In this document: one piece after another, positions 44,561-52,182 of the stretch | Layout: every line of letters starts with the position of its first letter | How positions within the stretch are numbered: the stretch's first letter is position 1 | From: Glaciecola flavus | GTDB lineage: Bacteria; Pseudomonadota; Gammaproteobacteria; Enterobacterales; Alteromonadaceae | Direction: 5' to 3' | Length of the DNA: 64,000 bases | Assembly (NCBI RefSeq): GCF_042646125.1 | Contig: NZ_JBHRSW010000004.1 | Location: forward strand, 1 to 64,000 | Program-made: the position numbers and the translations under genes | The notes under the pieces: model-generated | The model's database searches: none | Seen by the model: the letters and a program-made list of their open reading frames with translations, nothing else | What the model was told of the DNA's origin: nothing

Positions 44561-44746
44561 GTAATTCTCCAGTGAATAATACCAAAACTAATCTTTATGG
44601 CAGATCGGTATGAAAACAAACACGATTAGACGCATTTTAGTTCTGCCTTGCCATTATATTACTTAACAACAAAACAGAGGCAAGCAAAGGCACCATAACA
44701 ATTTGGCCATCCTCTACTAGCAAAAAAACACACTATGGAGACTAAA

Positions 44747-45304
44747 ATGAAATCGTCACTACTCGCTACCCTTTTTATCCTAACATTTGGGCTACTCACG
44801 TTTAATGTTTCTGCAAAAGAAAACACGGTATCTCAGGCCGTAGCCGTCGATTTACTGATTGGTTCTGACGACATTACAGGTCTGCGATTAGCCTACCGCC
44901 CCTATGTTTACGAATGGAACAATGTACCTTACTTTGACAAACTTGATTTGTATTGGGAGGTCAGTGTTAACTTTTGGGAGTTTGGTGAATCAAATCAACA
45001 CGAGACAAACTATGTTATTGCGCTTTCTCCAGTCATAGGTAAAACCTTTTACCATGTAAAAGGCAAATACCCTTTGCGTTGGGAGTTTGGCATCGGTGTA
45101 TCACTCGTCGAAGATACACAATTTGCTGGCAAGGACATCGGTTCGCACTATCAATTTGAAGATCGCCTTGGGCTCGCTTTGGATTTTGGCAAGCAAAACA
45201 AACAATCTGTGGCGGTAAGGTACATGCATTACAGTAATGGCGGTTTAAATAGTAAAAACCCTGGCGTCGATTTTCTAAATTTATCATACGCATATTCTTT
45301 TTAG
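44747..45304 (+). CDS. PagL-like lipid A 3-O-deacylase (acyloxyacyl hydrolase family)
   Basis: The product is 185 residues from the ATG at 44747, chosen for GGAG 6 bases upstream. A signal peptide ends around FNVSA|KEN, followed by alternating beta strands of a small outer-membrane barrel and a C-terminal aromatic residue (YSF). The PagL motif RYMHYSNGG gives catalytic His and Ser. The third residue expected 12 positions after the Ser is Asp (in NPGVDF) rather than the Glu of Pseudomonas PagL, so activity is uncertain. It would remodel lipid A in the outer membrane. Confidence 0.85.
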   Translation: MKSSLLATLFILTFGLLTFNVSAKENTVSQAVAVDLLIGSDDITGLRLAYRPYVYEWNNVPYFDKLDLYWEVSVNFWEFGESNQHETNYVIALSPVIGKTFYHVKGKYPLRWEFGIGVSLVEDTQFAGKDIGSHYQFEDRLGLALDFGKQNKQSVAVRYMHYSNGGLNSKNPGVDFLNLSYAYSF

Positions 45305-45329
45305 CCAAAGAAAAATGTATTCTCCCTCT

Positions 45330-45360
45330 AGGGGTACCTATAAAACGGTATCCCTTTTTT
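45330..45360 (+). terminator. Terminator of the PagL-like gene
   Basis: AGGGGTACC (45330-45338) pairs with GGTATCCCT (45347-45355, one G-T pair), followed by TTTTT. Confidence 0.8.
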
Positions 45361-45403
45361 CAAGCAGAAGCTACGCTTATAAACACACTACGGAAGCAAA
45401 ACA

Positions 45404-46852
45404 ATGAGTTCTCAAATAAAACAGGTCGACATCGCAATTATTGGTACTGGCACATCTGGAATGGGTGCTTATAGAGAAGCCCGAAAAGTCACGGATAGTA
45501 TCGCGTTAATAGAGGGTGGAGAATACGGGACAACATGTGCGCGTGTGGGGTGTATGCCGTCAAAATTATTAATTGCACCGGCTGAAGCCCGACACCGAGC
45601 GGAAGTATATGAACAATTTGGACTGCAAGGTGCAATACCGGAAGTCGACGGTTCAAAAGTGATGCAACGGGTGCGCGACGAGCGTGATAGATTTGTCAGT
45701 TTTGTGAACGAAGACGTAGCTGAATTTGACGCCAAGCACAAGATAAAAGCTTACGCTAAGTTTGTCGACGATCACACTTTAGCGTTGTCAAACGGCGATA
45801 CAATCAAAGCGGATAGAATTATTATTGCTACCGGTTCAAGGCACAATATCCCTGCTTTTTTTAATGGTGCTGAAGATAGATTGATTACAAACGATGACGT
45901 CTTCGAATGGAACGAGTTACCTAAGGCTGTAGCTGTGTTTGGCGCGGGTGTGATTGGGCTTGAACTTGGACAAGCACTGCACCGTTTGGGTGTAAACGTC
46001 CATTTGTTTGGTGCAGGTGATTCGGTAGGTCCTTTATCAGACCCAGAAGTAAAAAATTATGCGCTAAAAACGTTTAAGCAAGAATTCTCATTTCATAGTA
46101 GTGGCGAAGTGAAAGAGATAAAACGCGTAAATGAAGGCGTGCAAATTACCTTTAAATCAACACCAGATGCCGACATAACGATTGAAACCTTTGATTACCT
46201 ATTGGCCGCTACGGGGCGTCGGGCCAATGTCGACAATATTGGTTTAGAAAATACTAATTTAGCACTCGACAAGCGTGGAGTACCTTTATATAACCCGCTT
46301 TCTATGCAATGTGGAGACAGCCATATTTTTATTGCCGGTGATGCAAACGCCGACATTCCACTCCTTCACGAAGCTTCTGACGAAGGCCGTTTAGCCGGTG
46401 AAAATGCAGGACGCTACCCTTCCGTTTATCGACGAGCTAGGAAAGTGCCGCTTGGTGTGGTCTTTTCAGATCCGCAAATTGCCACAGTCGGAAAATCCTA
46501 CCGTGAGCTAGATGAGAGTGGTGTAGACTTCGCGATTGGTTCAGTAAGTTTTGAAAATCAAGGGCGCTCAAGAGTAATGCTAGTGAATAAGGGATTAATG
46601 CGACTATACGGCGACAAAGACACGGGGATATTACTCGGCGGAGAAATGATTGGCCCAGGACAAGAGCATCTCGCACATCTATTAGCGTGGACAATTCAGA
46701 TGCGTATGACAGTTGAAGACATTTTGCAGTTACCCTTCTATCATCCGGTGATTGAAGAGGGATTACGCACGGCGCTGCGGGGTTTACTGCAGGCGATGGG
46801 TATGGGGCCACAACCGCCATTAAATTGTATTGATTGTGGACCGGGTGCATAG
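45404..46852 (+). CDS. Dihydrolipoyl dehydrogenase-like flavoprotein disulfide reductase
   Basis: The product is 482 residues. FAD-binding GTGTSGMGAYREA lies at about 13-25, the redox disulfide in TTCARVGCMPSK at about 47-55, the NAD-binding GAGVIGLELGQAL at about 183, and the C-terminal catalytic His-Glu in FYHPVIEEGLRTAL. These are class I disulfide reductase features. No 2-oxoacid dehydrogenase genes are near, so it is not the housekeeping Lpd. A GST gene starts 3 bases after its stop, so the pair is an operon, suggesting thiol or xenobiotic redox work. The substrate is unknown. Confidence 0.88.
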   Translation: MSSQIKQVDIAIIGTGTSGMGAYREARKVTDSIALIEGGEYGTTCARVGCMPSKLLIAPAEARHRAEVYEQFGLQGAIPEVDGSKVMQRVRDERDRFVSFVNEDVAEFDAKHKIKAYAKFVDDHTLALSNGDTIKADRIIIATGSRHNIPAFFNGAEDRLITNDDVFEWNELPKAVAVFGAGVIGLELGQALHRLGVNVHLFGAGDSVGPLSDPEVKNYALKTFKQEFSFHSSGEVKEIKRVNEGVQITFKSTPDADITIETFDYLLAATGRRANVDNIGLENTNLALDKRGVPLYNPLSMQCGDSHIFIAGDANADIPLLHEASDEGRLAGENAGRYPSVYRRARKVPLGVVFSDPQIATVGKSYRELDESGVDFAIGSVSFENQGRSRVMLVNKGLMRLYGDKDTGILLGGEMIGPGQEHLAHLLAWTIQMRMTVEDILQLPFYHPVIEEGLRTALRGLLQAMGMGPQPPLNCIDCGPGA

Positions 46853-46855
46853 ACG

Positions 46856-47467
46856 ATGATTGATTTATATTTATGGCGCACGCCGAATGGCTATAAACCC
46901 TTGATTTTTGCTGAAGAAGCCGCTATCGAATACAGGCTTCACCCTGTAAATATAAGCAAAGGTCAACAGTTTGAGCCTGCTTTTTTGGAGATTTCGCCAA
47001 ACAACAAAATTCCCGCTTTAGTTGACGGTTCGTTGAGTATTTTTGAGTCTGGCGCTATTTTGTTATATCTAGCGCAAAAATATCAACGTTTTATGCCTAG
47101 CGAAACATCTGCGTATTACGAAGTCATGCAATGGTTAATGTGGCAAATAGGTGGCTTGGGGCCGATGATGGGGCAAGCGGGGCATTTTAAAAATGCGGCA
47201 CCAAGTGATGTTCCATATGCAAAAGAACGTTACTTTAACGAATCTCATCGCTTGCTTTCTGTATTAGAAAAACAATTAACTCAACGCGAATTTATTGCTG
47301 AGGAATACAGTATTGCAGATATCGCTATTTTCCCTTGGGTGTATGCTGCAAATGGCAGCTATTTAGATATTGACTTAGGCCGCTACCCCAATACAAAGGC
47401 TTGGATGGATGCGATAGCGGCTCGTCCAGCGGTCATCAAAAGCTATGAAATAGGTGCGGGTTTGTAG
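46856..47467 (+). CDS. Nu-class glutathione S-transferase-like protein (YfcG type)
   Basis: The product is 203 residues. An N-terminal thioredoxin fold opens MIDLYLWRTPNGYKPLIFAEEA, close to the Nu-class start, with NNKIPALVDG and IFESGAILLYLA for glutathione binding, and an all-helical C-terminal domain (about 90-200). Nu-class enzymes act more as disulfide reductases than as classical transferases, which fits the flavoprotein disulfide reductase gene 3 bases upstream. Confidence 0.9.
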   Translation: MIDLYLWRTPNGYKPLIFAEEAAIEYRLHPVNISKGQQFEPAFLEISPNNKIPALVDGSLSIFESGAILLYLAQKYQRFMPSETSAYYEVMQWLMWQIGGLGPMMGQAGHFKNAAPSDVPYAKERYFNESHRLLSVLEKQLTQREFIAEEYSIADIAIFPWVYAANGSYLDIDLGRYPNTKAWMDAIAARPAVIKSYEIGAGL

Positions 47468-47482
47468 TTTTTACGAACCCCG

Positions 47483-48907
47483 TCAACGCCGTTTCTTTTT
47501 AAATCCAAAAAAGCCAAACTCAATGATTTGCTCCGCCACTAATTTAGGCACCGAGTTTTCCCACTCTCCTCTGCCTGACTTGAGTTGCTTGAGGACTTCT
47601 CGTGAGTATATTTTAAATAACTCAGTATCACTCGTATCCAATCCGGTTAGAAAGTCATTTTCTAACAAGTGGCGATACAAAAACCGTAAATGTTCTTGCG
47701 CCTTAAAGCTGTTGTAATCACGCAACTCACCTTCAACATTGAGTTCAGGATAGATAAACATGCGCGTGTTGTCTGGGAATAGTTTACCAAAGCCTTCTAA
47801 AATACCACCTTCTACACCTTGATAAGAATTTTCATCAAAGATTTGTTTGAGGTTGACCATCCCCACGACAATACCTATTTCCATTTTTGTGTACTGTCGG
47901 AAATATGCGCGCAATGAGAAGTAACGGGTGTAGTCCGAAATCATTACATTGTAACCGAGTGAATTCAGCAATTGGACGCGCTGTACCAAGTCCTCTTCAG
48001 GTACGTGGTTGTCATTCCCTCTGGTATCGTTCAACGAAATCTCTGCGATAACAACCGTGTTATCTTCCTCCACGCCCTCTGTCTCCAGAAATGCAACCCG
48101 CCCCTGCTCAATCATATCGATGTTGAGATTAGTCACAGGTCGAAATGAACCTCTGATGGTCAGTACGTTTTTTTTGTAAAGCATTTCTGCTGGCACACAA
48201 ATACTGCCATCGGGTCTAAACATAATAGCGCGAGTTTTCCAACTTCTGATCAAGTGAAGGTTAATCGCGCGATTATCGATATCTTCAAAATAAGGCCCCA
48301 GGAACTCGATAGAATCAATTTCGATTCGGCCTGGCTTGATACTGTCAGTCAGCGAATCGATAAACATTTTAGGGTTTTCGAAATAGTAATAAGCGGCGTA
48401 GATCAAATTTACGCCTAACACACCTAGTGCTTGTTGCTGTGCTTCTGCATTGTCGTCGTGCATACGCACATGTACCTTAATATTCGAAGGCTCTGCCCCA
48501 GGGTACATTTGTATACGCACACCACACCATGCATGGCATTCGTTTTGACGATTGAAGCTTTTTGCTGCCACCGTTGCGGCATAGGCAAAATAACGAGATG
48601 ACTTTGATCGCCCTTCACTTACTCGTTGAAGCACTAGATCAAACTCTTGCTCCATCATCGCTTTAACACGTGCTTTACTCACGTAACGACCGTCATTTTG
48701 AACACCGTAAATCGCATCTGAAAACTTCATATCGTAAGCAGACATGGTTTTGGCGATTGTCCCCGCCGCTGCTCCCGCTAAAAAGAACTGCCGAGCCACT
48801 TCCTGACCTGCACCAATTTCAACTATGGTGCCGTACTTCTTGTCATCTAAATTTAACCGCAAGGCTTTTTGAGGGGTAGAACGAGAACTTATGTTTTTGT
48901 GTTCCAT
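47483..48907 (-). CDS. Conserved hypothetical protein (474 aa), unknown function
   Basis: The product is 474 residues, without signal peptide or membrane helix. Conserved-looking blocks: LDDKKYGTIVEIGAGQEVAR, ARQFFLAGAAAGTIAKT, IMFRPDGSICVPAEMLYKK, LNSLGYNVMISDYTRYFSL and the basic C-terminus FGFKKKRR. An AGGA site lies 7 bases before the ATG. I do not recognise a characterised family. It is convergent with the GST gene and stands alone. The complete, evenly composed frame argues for a real housekeeping-type gene. Confidence 0.8.
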   Translation of the reverse strand: MEHKNISSRSTPQKALRLNLDDKKYGTIVEIGAGQEVARQFFLAGAAAGTIAKTMSAYDMKFSDAIYGVQNDGRYVSKARVKAMMEQEFDLVLQRVSEGRSKSSRYFAYAATVAAKSFNRQNECHAWCGVRIQMYPGAEPSNIKVHVRMHDDNAEAQQQALGVLGVNLIYAAYYYFENPKMFIDSLTDSIKPGRIEIDSIEFLGPYFEDIDNRAINLHLIRSWKTRAIMFRPDGSICVPAEMLYKKNVLTIRGSFRPVTNLNIDMIEQGRVAFLETEGVEEDNTVVIAEISLNDTRGNDNHVPEEDLVQRVQLLNSLGYNVMISDYTRYFSLRAYFRQYTKMEIGIVVGMVNLKQIFDENSYQGVEGGILEGFGKLFPDNTRMFIYPELNVEGELRDYNSFKAQEHLRFLYRHLLENDFLTGLDTSDTELFKIYSREVLKQLKSGRGEWENSVPKLVAEQIIEFGFFGFKKKRR

Positions 48908-49075
48908 GAGTGATCCTGAACGAGTATGTCTAAAGTCGACACCACGTGTATCGGCTTAAGTTATGCTTCAAAGATATATCGATTATCGGCCGATTTGAAA
49001 AAACTTTCAATACAAGCAGCATATATATTTAGCTTATGCTAAATATTTAACTAGTTGATAAGCTTATGTAAATCG

Positions 49076-50086
49076 CTACTTTGAGGCGAATGCCTTATCA
49101 ATCAAAGCCAGCCAATACTCTTTTTCATCTTCGGGTAAAAAGCTAGCGAAAAAGCTGTTCTTTACCAACTTCACCAGCTGTTTGTCACTCATGTCTAGCG
49201 CCCTGTCCAATGACTCAAAGTTACCATTGATGTAGGCGCCAAAATATGAGGGATCGTCGGCATTCACTGTCACCAACAAGCCGTCATCCAACAGTTTTAG
49301 GATATTGTGCTGCGACATTTCATCGACCACATTAAGCTTTAAGTTGCTTTGCGGGCATACTGTAAGGGGGATCTGGTTTTCAACTAATTTACGCATCAAT
49401 ACTGGGTCTTCAGCACTTCTTACACCATGATCGATTCGTTCTACTTGCAATAAATTAAGAGCTTGCCATACATATTCGGGCGGCCCCTCTTCTCCAGCAT
49501 GTGCCACGCACTTAAACCCTAATGACTTTGCACGGGCAAATACGTTTTCAAACTTACTGGGCGGATTACCTAGCTCAGAACTGTCGAGACCAACGGCGAT
49601 AAAGTCATCGTAGTATTCTTTTGCTTCCTCTAGGGTTTGCAAAGCATCTTCTTCCGGTAAGTGCCGTAAAAAAGACAAAATTAAATAACATGAGATGCCG
49701 AGTTCTTTTTTTGCTTGCTTAATTGCTCGCTTAAATCCGGGCATAAAAACTTCGAAGCCCACGCCGCGATGGGTATGGGTTTGTGGATCGACCATCATTT
49801 CTGTATGCACAACATTGTCTTCTTTGCATTTTAACAAGTATGCCCACATCAGCTGGTAAAAATCATCTTCATCCCGCAATACGTCCGCACCTTGATAATA
49901 CAAATCTAAAAAACTCTGTAAGTCTTCGAACTGATAAGCTGCGCGGATGGCTTCGACACTTTCGTAAGGCAAGACTATGTCGTGTTTATTTGCCAGTTGC
50001 CACATTAGCTCAGGCTCAAGCGTGCCTTCAATGTGCAGATGCAATTCTGCTTTGGGTAAGTATCTGATTAGGTCATTGCTTGCCAT
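49076..50086 (-). CDS. Adenine deaminase (adenosine deaminase-fold)
   Basis: The product is 336 residues from the ATG at 50086, chosen for a GGAG site 7 bases upstream. It has zinc ligands in AELHLHIEGTLEPELM, catalytic HAGEEGPPEY, DHGVRS and VNADDPSYFG. The segments LEPELMWQLA, FLDLYYQGADVLRDE and VDPQTHTHRG fit the bacterial/fungal adenine deaminase branch rather than true adenosine deaminase (which opens with VELHVHLDG). It would turn adenine into hypoxanthine for XdhAB. It is divergent from the purine permease, with a RutR-like palindrome between. The exact substrate is inferred. Confidence 0.88.
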   Translation of the reverse strand: MASNDLIRYLPKAELHLHIEGTLEPELMWQLANKHDIVLPYESVEAIRAAYQFEDLQSFLDLYYQGADVLRDEDDFYQLMWAYLLKCKEDNVVHTEMMVDPQTHTHRGVGFEVFMPGFKRAIKQAKKELGISCYLILSFLRHLPEEDALQTLEEAKEYYDDFIAVGLDSSELGNPPSKFENVFARAKSLGFKCVAHAGEEGPPEYVWQALNLLQVERIDHGVRSAEDPVLMRKLVENQIPLTVCPQSNLKLNVVDEMSQHNILKLLDDGLLVTVNADDPSYFGAYINGNFESLDRALDMSDKQLVKLVKNSFFASFLPEDEKEYWLALIDKAFASK

Positions 50087-50432
50087 GTTGTTACTCCTTT
50101 TGCACTGCAACTCAATTTAATGCACCAAGTTATGGCTTTACATTGTTTTTTGCACTTTTAGGAAGCAGAACTAAGCGTGATGTCGCCTACCCCTTTATCC
50201 TCTTATAAATTACATGACGGCGAGAGGAGCAAAGCTACGTTGCCAGCTCTAGCATGCGCCAGTAATTCCAGCTACACTGGATTAGTTGAACATCAGTGTA
50301 GCAGAATTTAGACCAATAAACTGACTAACTGGTCAAGTTATTGCTTATCCACACTACAATGCTAGCACGGTGTATATACCTCGTGAAAATCAGACTCAAT
50401 AATAACAAGCTTGTAAAAAGCTGCGGAGGCTT
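50087..50432. promoter_or_regulatory. Divergent promoter region, adenine deaminase / purine permease
   Basis: There is no gene in these 346 bases. They hold a RutR-type palindrome (50321-50336), a perfect 9-bp inverted repeat GCTACACTG/CAGTGTAGC (50271-50279/50294-50302), a TACAAT that could be the -10 of the permease promoter (about 50355), and the permease ribosome site GGAGG. I see no purine-riboswitch core (no paired-loop signature). Confidence 0.6.
50321..50336. promoter_or_regulatory. RutR-like operator 1
   Basis: CTGACTAACTGGTCAA matches 12 of 14 defined bases of the E. coli RutR site TTGACCAnnTGGTCAA. The right half is perfect. The position between the divergent purine genes supports a regulatory role. 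Confidence 0.55.
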
Positions 50433-51764
50433 ATGTCAATCTCTCTAATCGAGCGCGTGTTTAAATTGCCCGAACACGGTACAAACCTTAAAACAGAAGT
50501 CATTGCGGGCTTAACAACCTTTGCAGCAATGTCATATATATTAATTGTTAACCCGAGTATTCTCGGTCTAAGCGGAATGCCAACCGCAGGATTGATTACG
50601 GTCACGGCACTTGCCGCTTGTTTAGGTACGCTCCTAATGGCAGCCTTCACCAATTACCCAATTGCCTTAGCTCCCGGAATGGGCCTCAATGCCTTTTTTG
50701 CATTTACCATCTGTATCACCCGAGAAATTCCATGGGAGGCCGCACTGGGTATAGTATTTTGGAATGGTATTTTGTTTTTATTGCTCTCCGTGACCGGCGT
50801 AAGGACGAAGATTGCCGAAGCCATACCTGCCGCACTAAAAATTGGAGTGCAATGTGGTATTGGTCTTTTTATAGCCTTTATAGGGCTCAAAAATGCCGGT
50901 TTGATTGTCGATCATCCCGCTACTTTTGTTACCCTAGGTAACATGTCAGATCCAGCGGTATTACTCGCCTTAGCGGGTATTATTTTTACCATTGTATTGA
51001 TCATTAAGCGTGTCGCAGGGGCGATTTTAATATCAATTGTAAGTTTGACGATGATTGGCTTAATCACGCCATCTGGAGATGCTTACCTGACATCCACACC
51101 CGAGGCCATTGTTGGCTTACCAGAGTCGGCAAGTGAAACATTTTTTGCAATGGATATTTGGTACCCCATAGAACATTTTTCGCAAACGTGGGATCTGATT
51201 TTTGCGCTGATGTTTGTCAACATGTTTGATACCATCGGCACACTAATTGGCGTTTCTCGTCGCGCAAAACTATTAGATAAAAACGGTAAACTCCCCAAAA
51301 TTGGTGGTGCTATGAGTGCAGACGCGGCCGCCAGTGTCGTCGGCGCTGGTTTAGGTACGTCGCCAGTGACGAGTTACGTAGAATCAGCAGCAGGCGTCTC
51401 AGCCGGCGGAAGAACAGGCCTCACCGCGGTTGTCGTGGCGATTTGTTTTTTACTGGCCTTATTTTTAACGCCTCTAATGAAGGTCATCCCCCTAATGGCC
51501 ACCACACCCGCTTTGGTGATGGTCGGGATTTTCATGATGGACTCCATACGCCAGATTGATTTTGATGACATTGCTAGCCTAGCAACTGCAACCATTGCCC
51601 TACTCGCGATGCCCCTAACCTTTAGTATTAGCGAAGGCATTGCACTCGGATTTATCACTTATGTGGGGATTAAAGTCGGTACAGGCAAATTTAAAGAGGT
51701 CACTCTCATCACCTACATAATGGCCGCCGTTTTTATTATGCGATACTTGTTTGATTTGAAATAA
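50433..51764 (+). CDS. Purine permease, AzgA/PbuG-type NCS2 family
   Basis: The product is 443 residues with about 12-14 membrane helices. The family opening is FKLPEHGTNLKTEVIAGLTT, and motifs include NPSILGLSGMP, APGMGLNAFFAFT, FVNMFDTIGTLIGVSRR and GTSPVTSYVESAAGVSAGGR. It carries adenine, guanine or hypoxanthine with protons. A GGAGG site lies just before the ATG. It is divergent from adenine deaminase and near the purine degradation operon. A RutR-like site upstream suggests induction by a purine or pyrimidine signal. Confidence 0.92.
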   Translation: MSISLIERVFKLPEHGTNLKTEVIAGLTTFAAMSYILIVNPSILGLSGMPTAGLITVTALAACLGTLLMAAFTNYPIALAPGMGLNAFFAFTICITREIPWEAALGIVFWNGILFLLLSVTGVRTKIAEAIPAALKIGVQCGIGLFIAFIGLKNAGLIVDHPATFVTLGNMSDPAVLLALAGIIFTIVLIIKRVAGAILISIVSLTMIGLITPSGDAYLTSTPEAIVGLPESASETFFAMDIWYPIEHFSQTWDLIFALMFVNMFDTIGTLIGVSRRAKLLDKNGKLPKIGGAMSADAAASVVGAGLGTSPVTSYVESAAGVSAGGRTGLTAVVVAICFLLALFLTPLMKVIPLMATTPALVMVGIFMMDSIRQIDFDDIASLATATIALLAMPLTFSISEGIALGFITYVGIKVGTGKFKEVTLITYIMAAVFIMRYLFDLK

Positions 51765-51776
51765 ATTAGTTGCGCA

Positions 51777-51810
51777 ACACCACTCTTTTCATACATGAGT
51801 GGTGTGGTTT
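51777..51810 (+). terminator. Terminator of the purine permease
   Basis: ACACCACTC (51777-51785) pairs perfectly with GAGTGGTGT (51797-51805), followed by GGTTT. An in-frame upstream GTG of the next small gene lies inside this hairpin, which argues against that GTG as the start. Confidence 0.75.
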
Positions 51811-51840
51811 AACGACCACACCCAATTGGTAGGAACAATA

Positions 51841-52104
51841 GTGATTGAAAACATAGTGATCGCCGCGGGCATAATTTTAATACTCTTCTTTTATGAATCT
51901 ATTAAATTTAAGGGAAAACAAAGTATTGCTGAAAGGCTTAAGTTGATCAGTTTGCAAGTGGCTTGCACCATAGTTATAACACTAGTTACTGTTATATTTT
52001 TATCCGAAGTCTTAAAGGCAACAAGTGATCAAGTTGAGCTATTGGGTGCACTTACCGGCGCGGTCGCATATTTGCTATGTGCGTATATATTCAGAAGACG
52101 CTAG
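51841..52104 (+). CDS. Small inner-membrane protein (87 aa), unknown function
   Basis: Starting at the GTG at 51841, which has GGA about 6 bases upstream, the product has about three membrane helices: an N-terminal helix ending at FFYES, a middle one (VACTIVITLVTVIFLSEVL) and a C-terminal one (LLGALTGAVAYLLCAYIF), with a basic end RRR. An earlier in-frame GTG (51799) sits in the permease terminator. No family recognised. It is transcribed in the same direction as the permease but separated from it by a terminator. Confidence 0.6.
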   Translation: MIENIVIAAGIILILFFYESIKFKGKQSIAERLKLISLQVACTIVITLVTVIFLSEVLKATSDQVELLGALTGAVAYLLCAYIFRRR

Positions 52105-52182
52105 TGAAAATGGATTTCAAAATTGCTAGAGCGGTTGAAATTTTCATGATAATGCCGCTAACGTGAATACAAAAATAAATTT

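Noticed and set aside
50087..50432. Purine riboswitch upstream of the permease
   Set aside because: No three-stem junction or conserved core could be found; the region is better explained by a RutR-type operator and hairpin.
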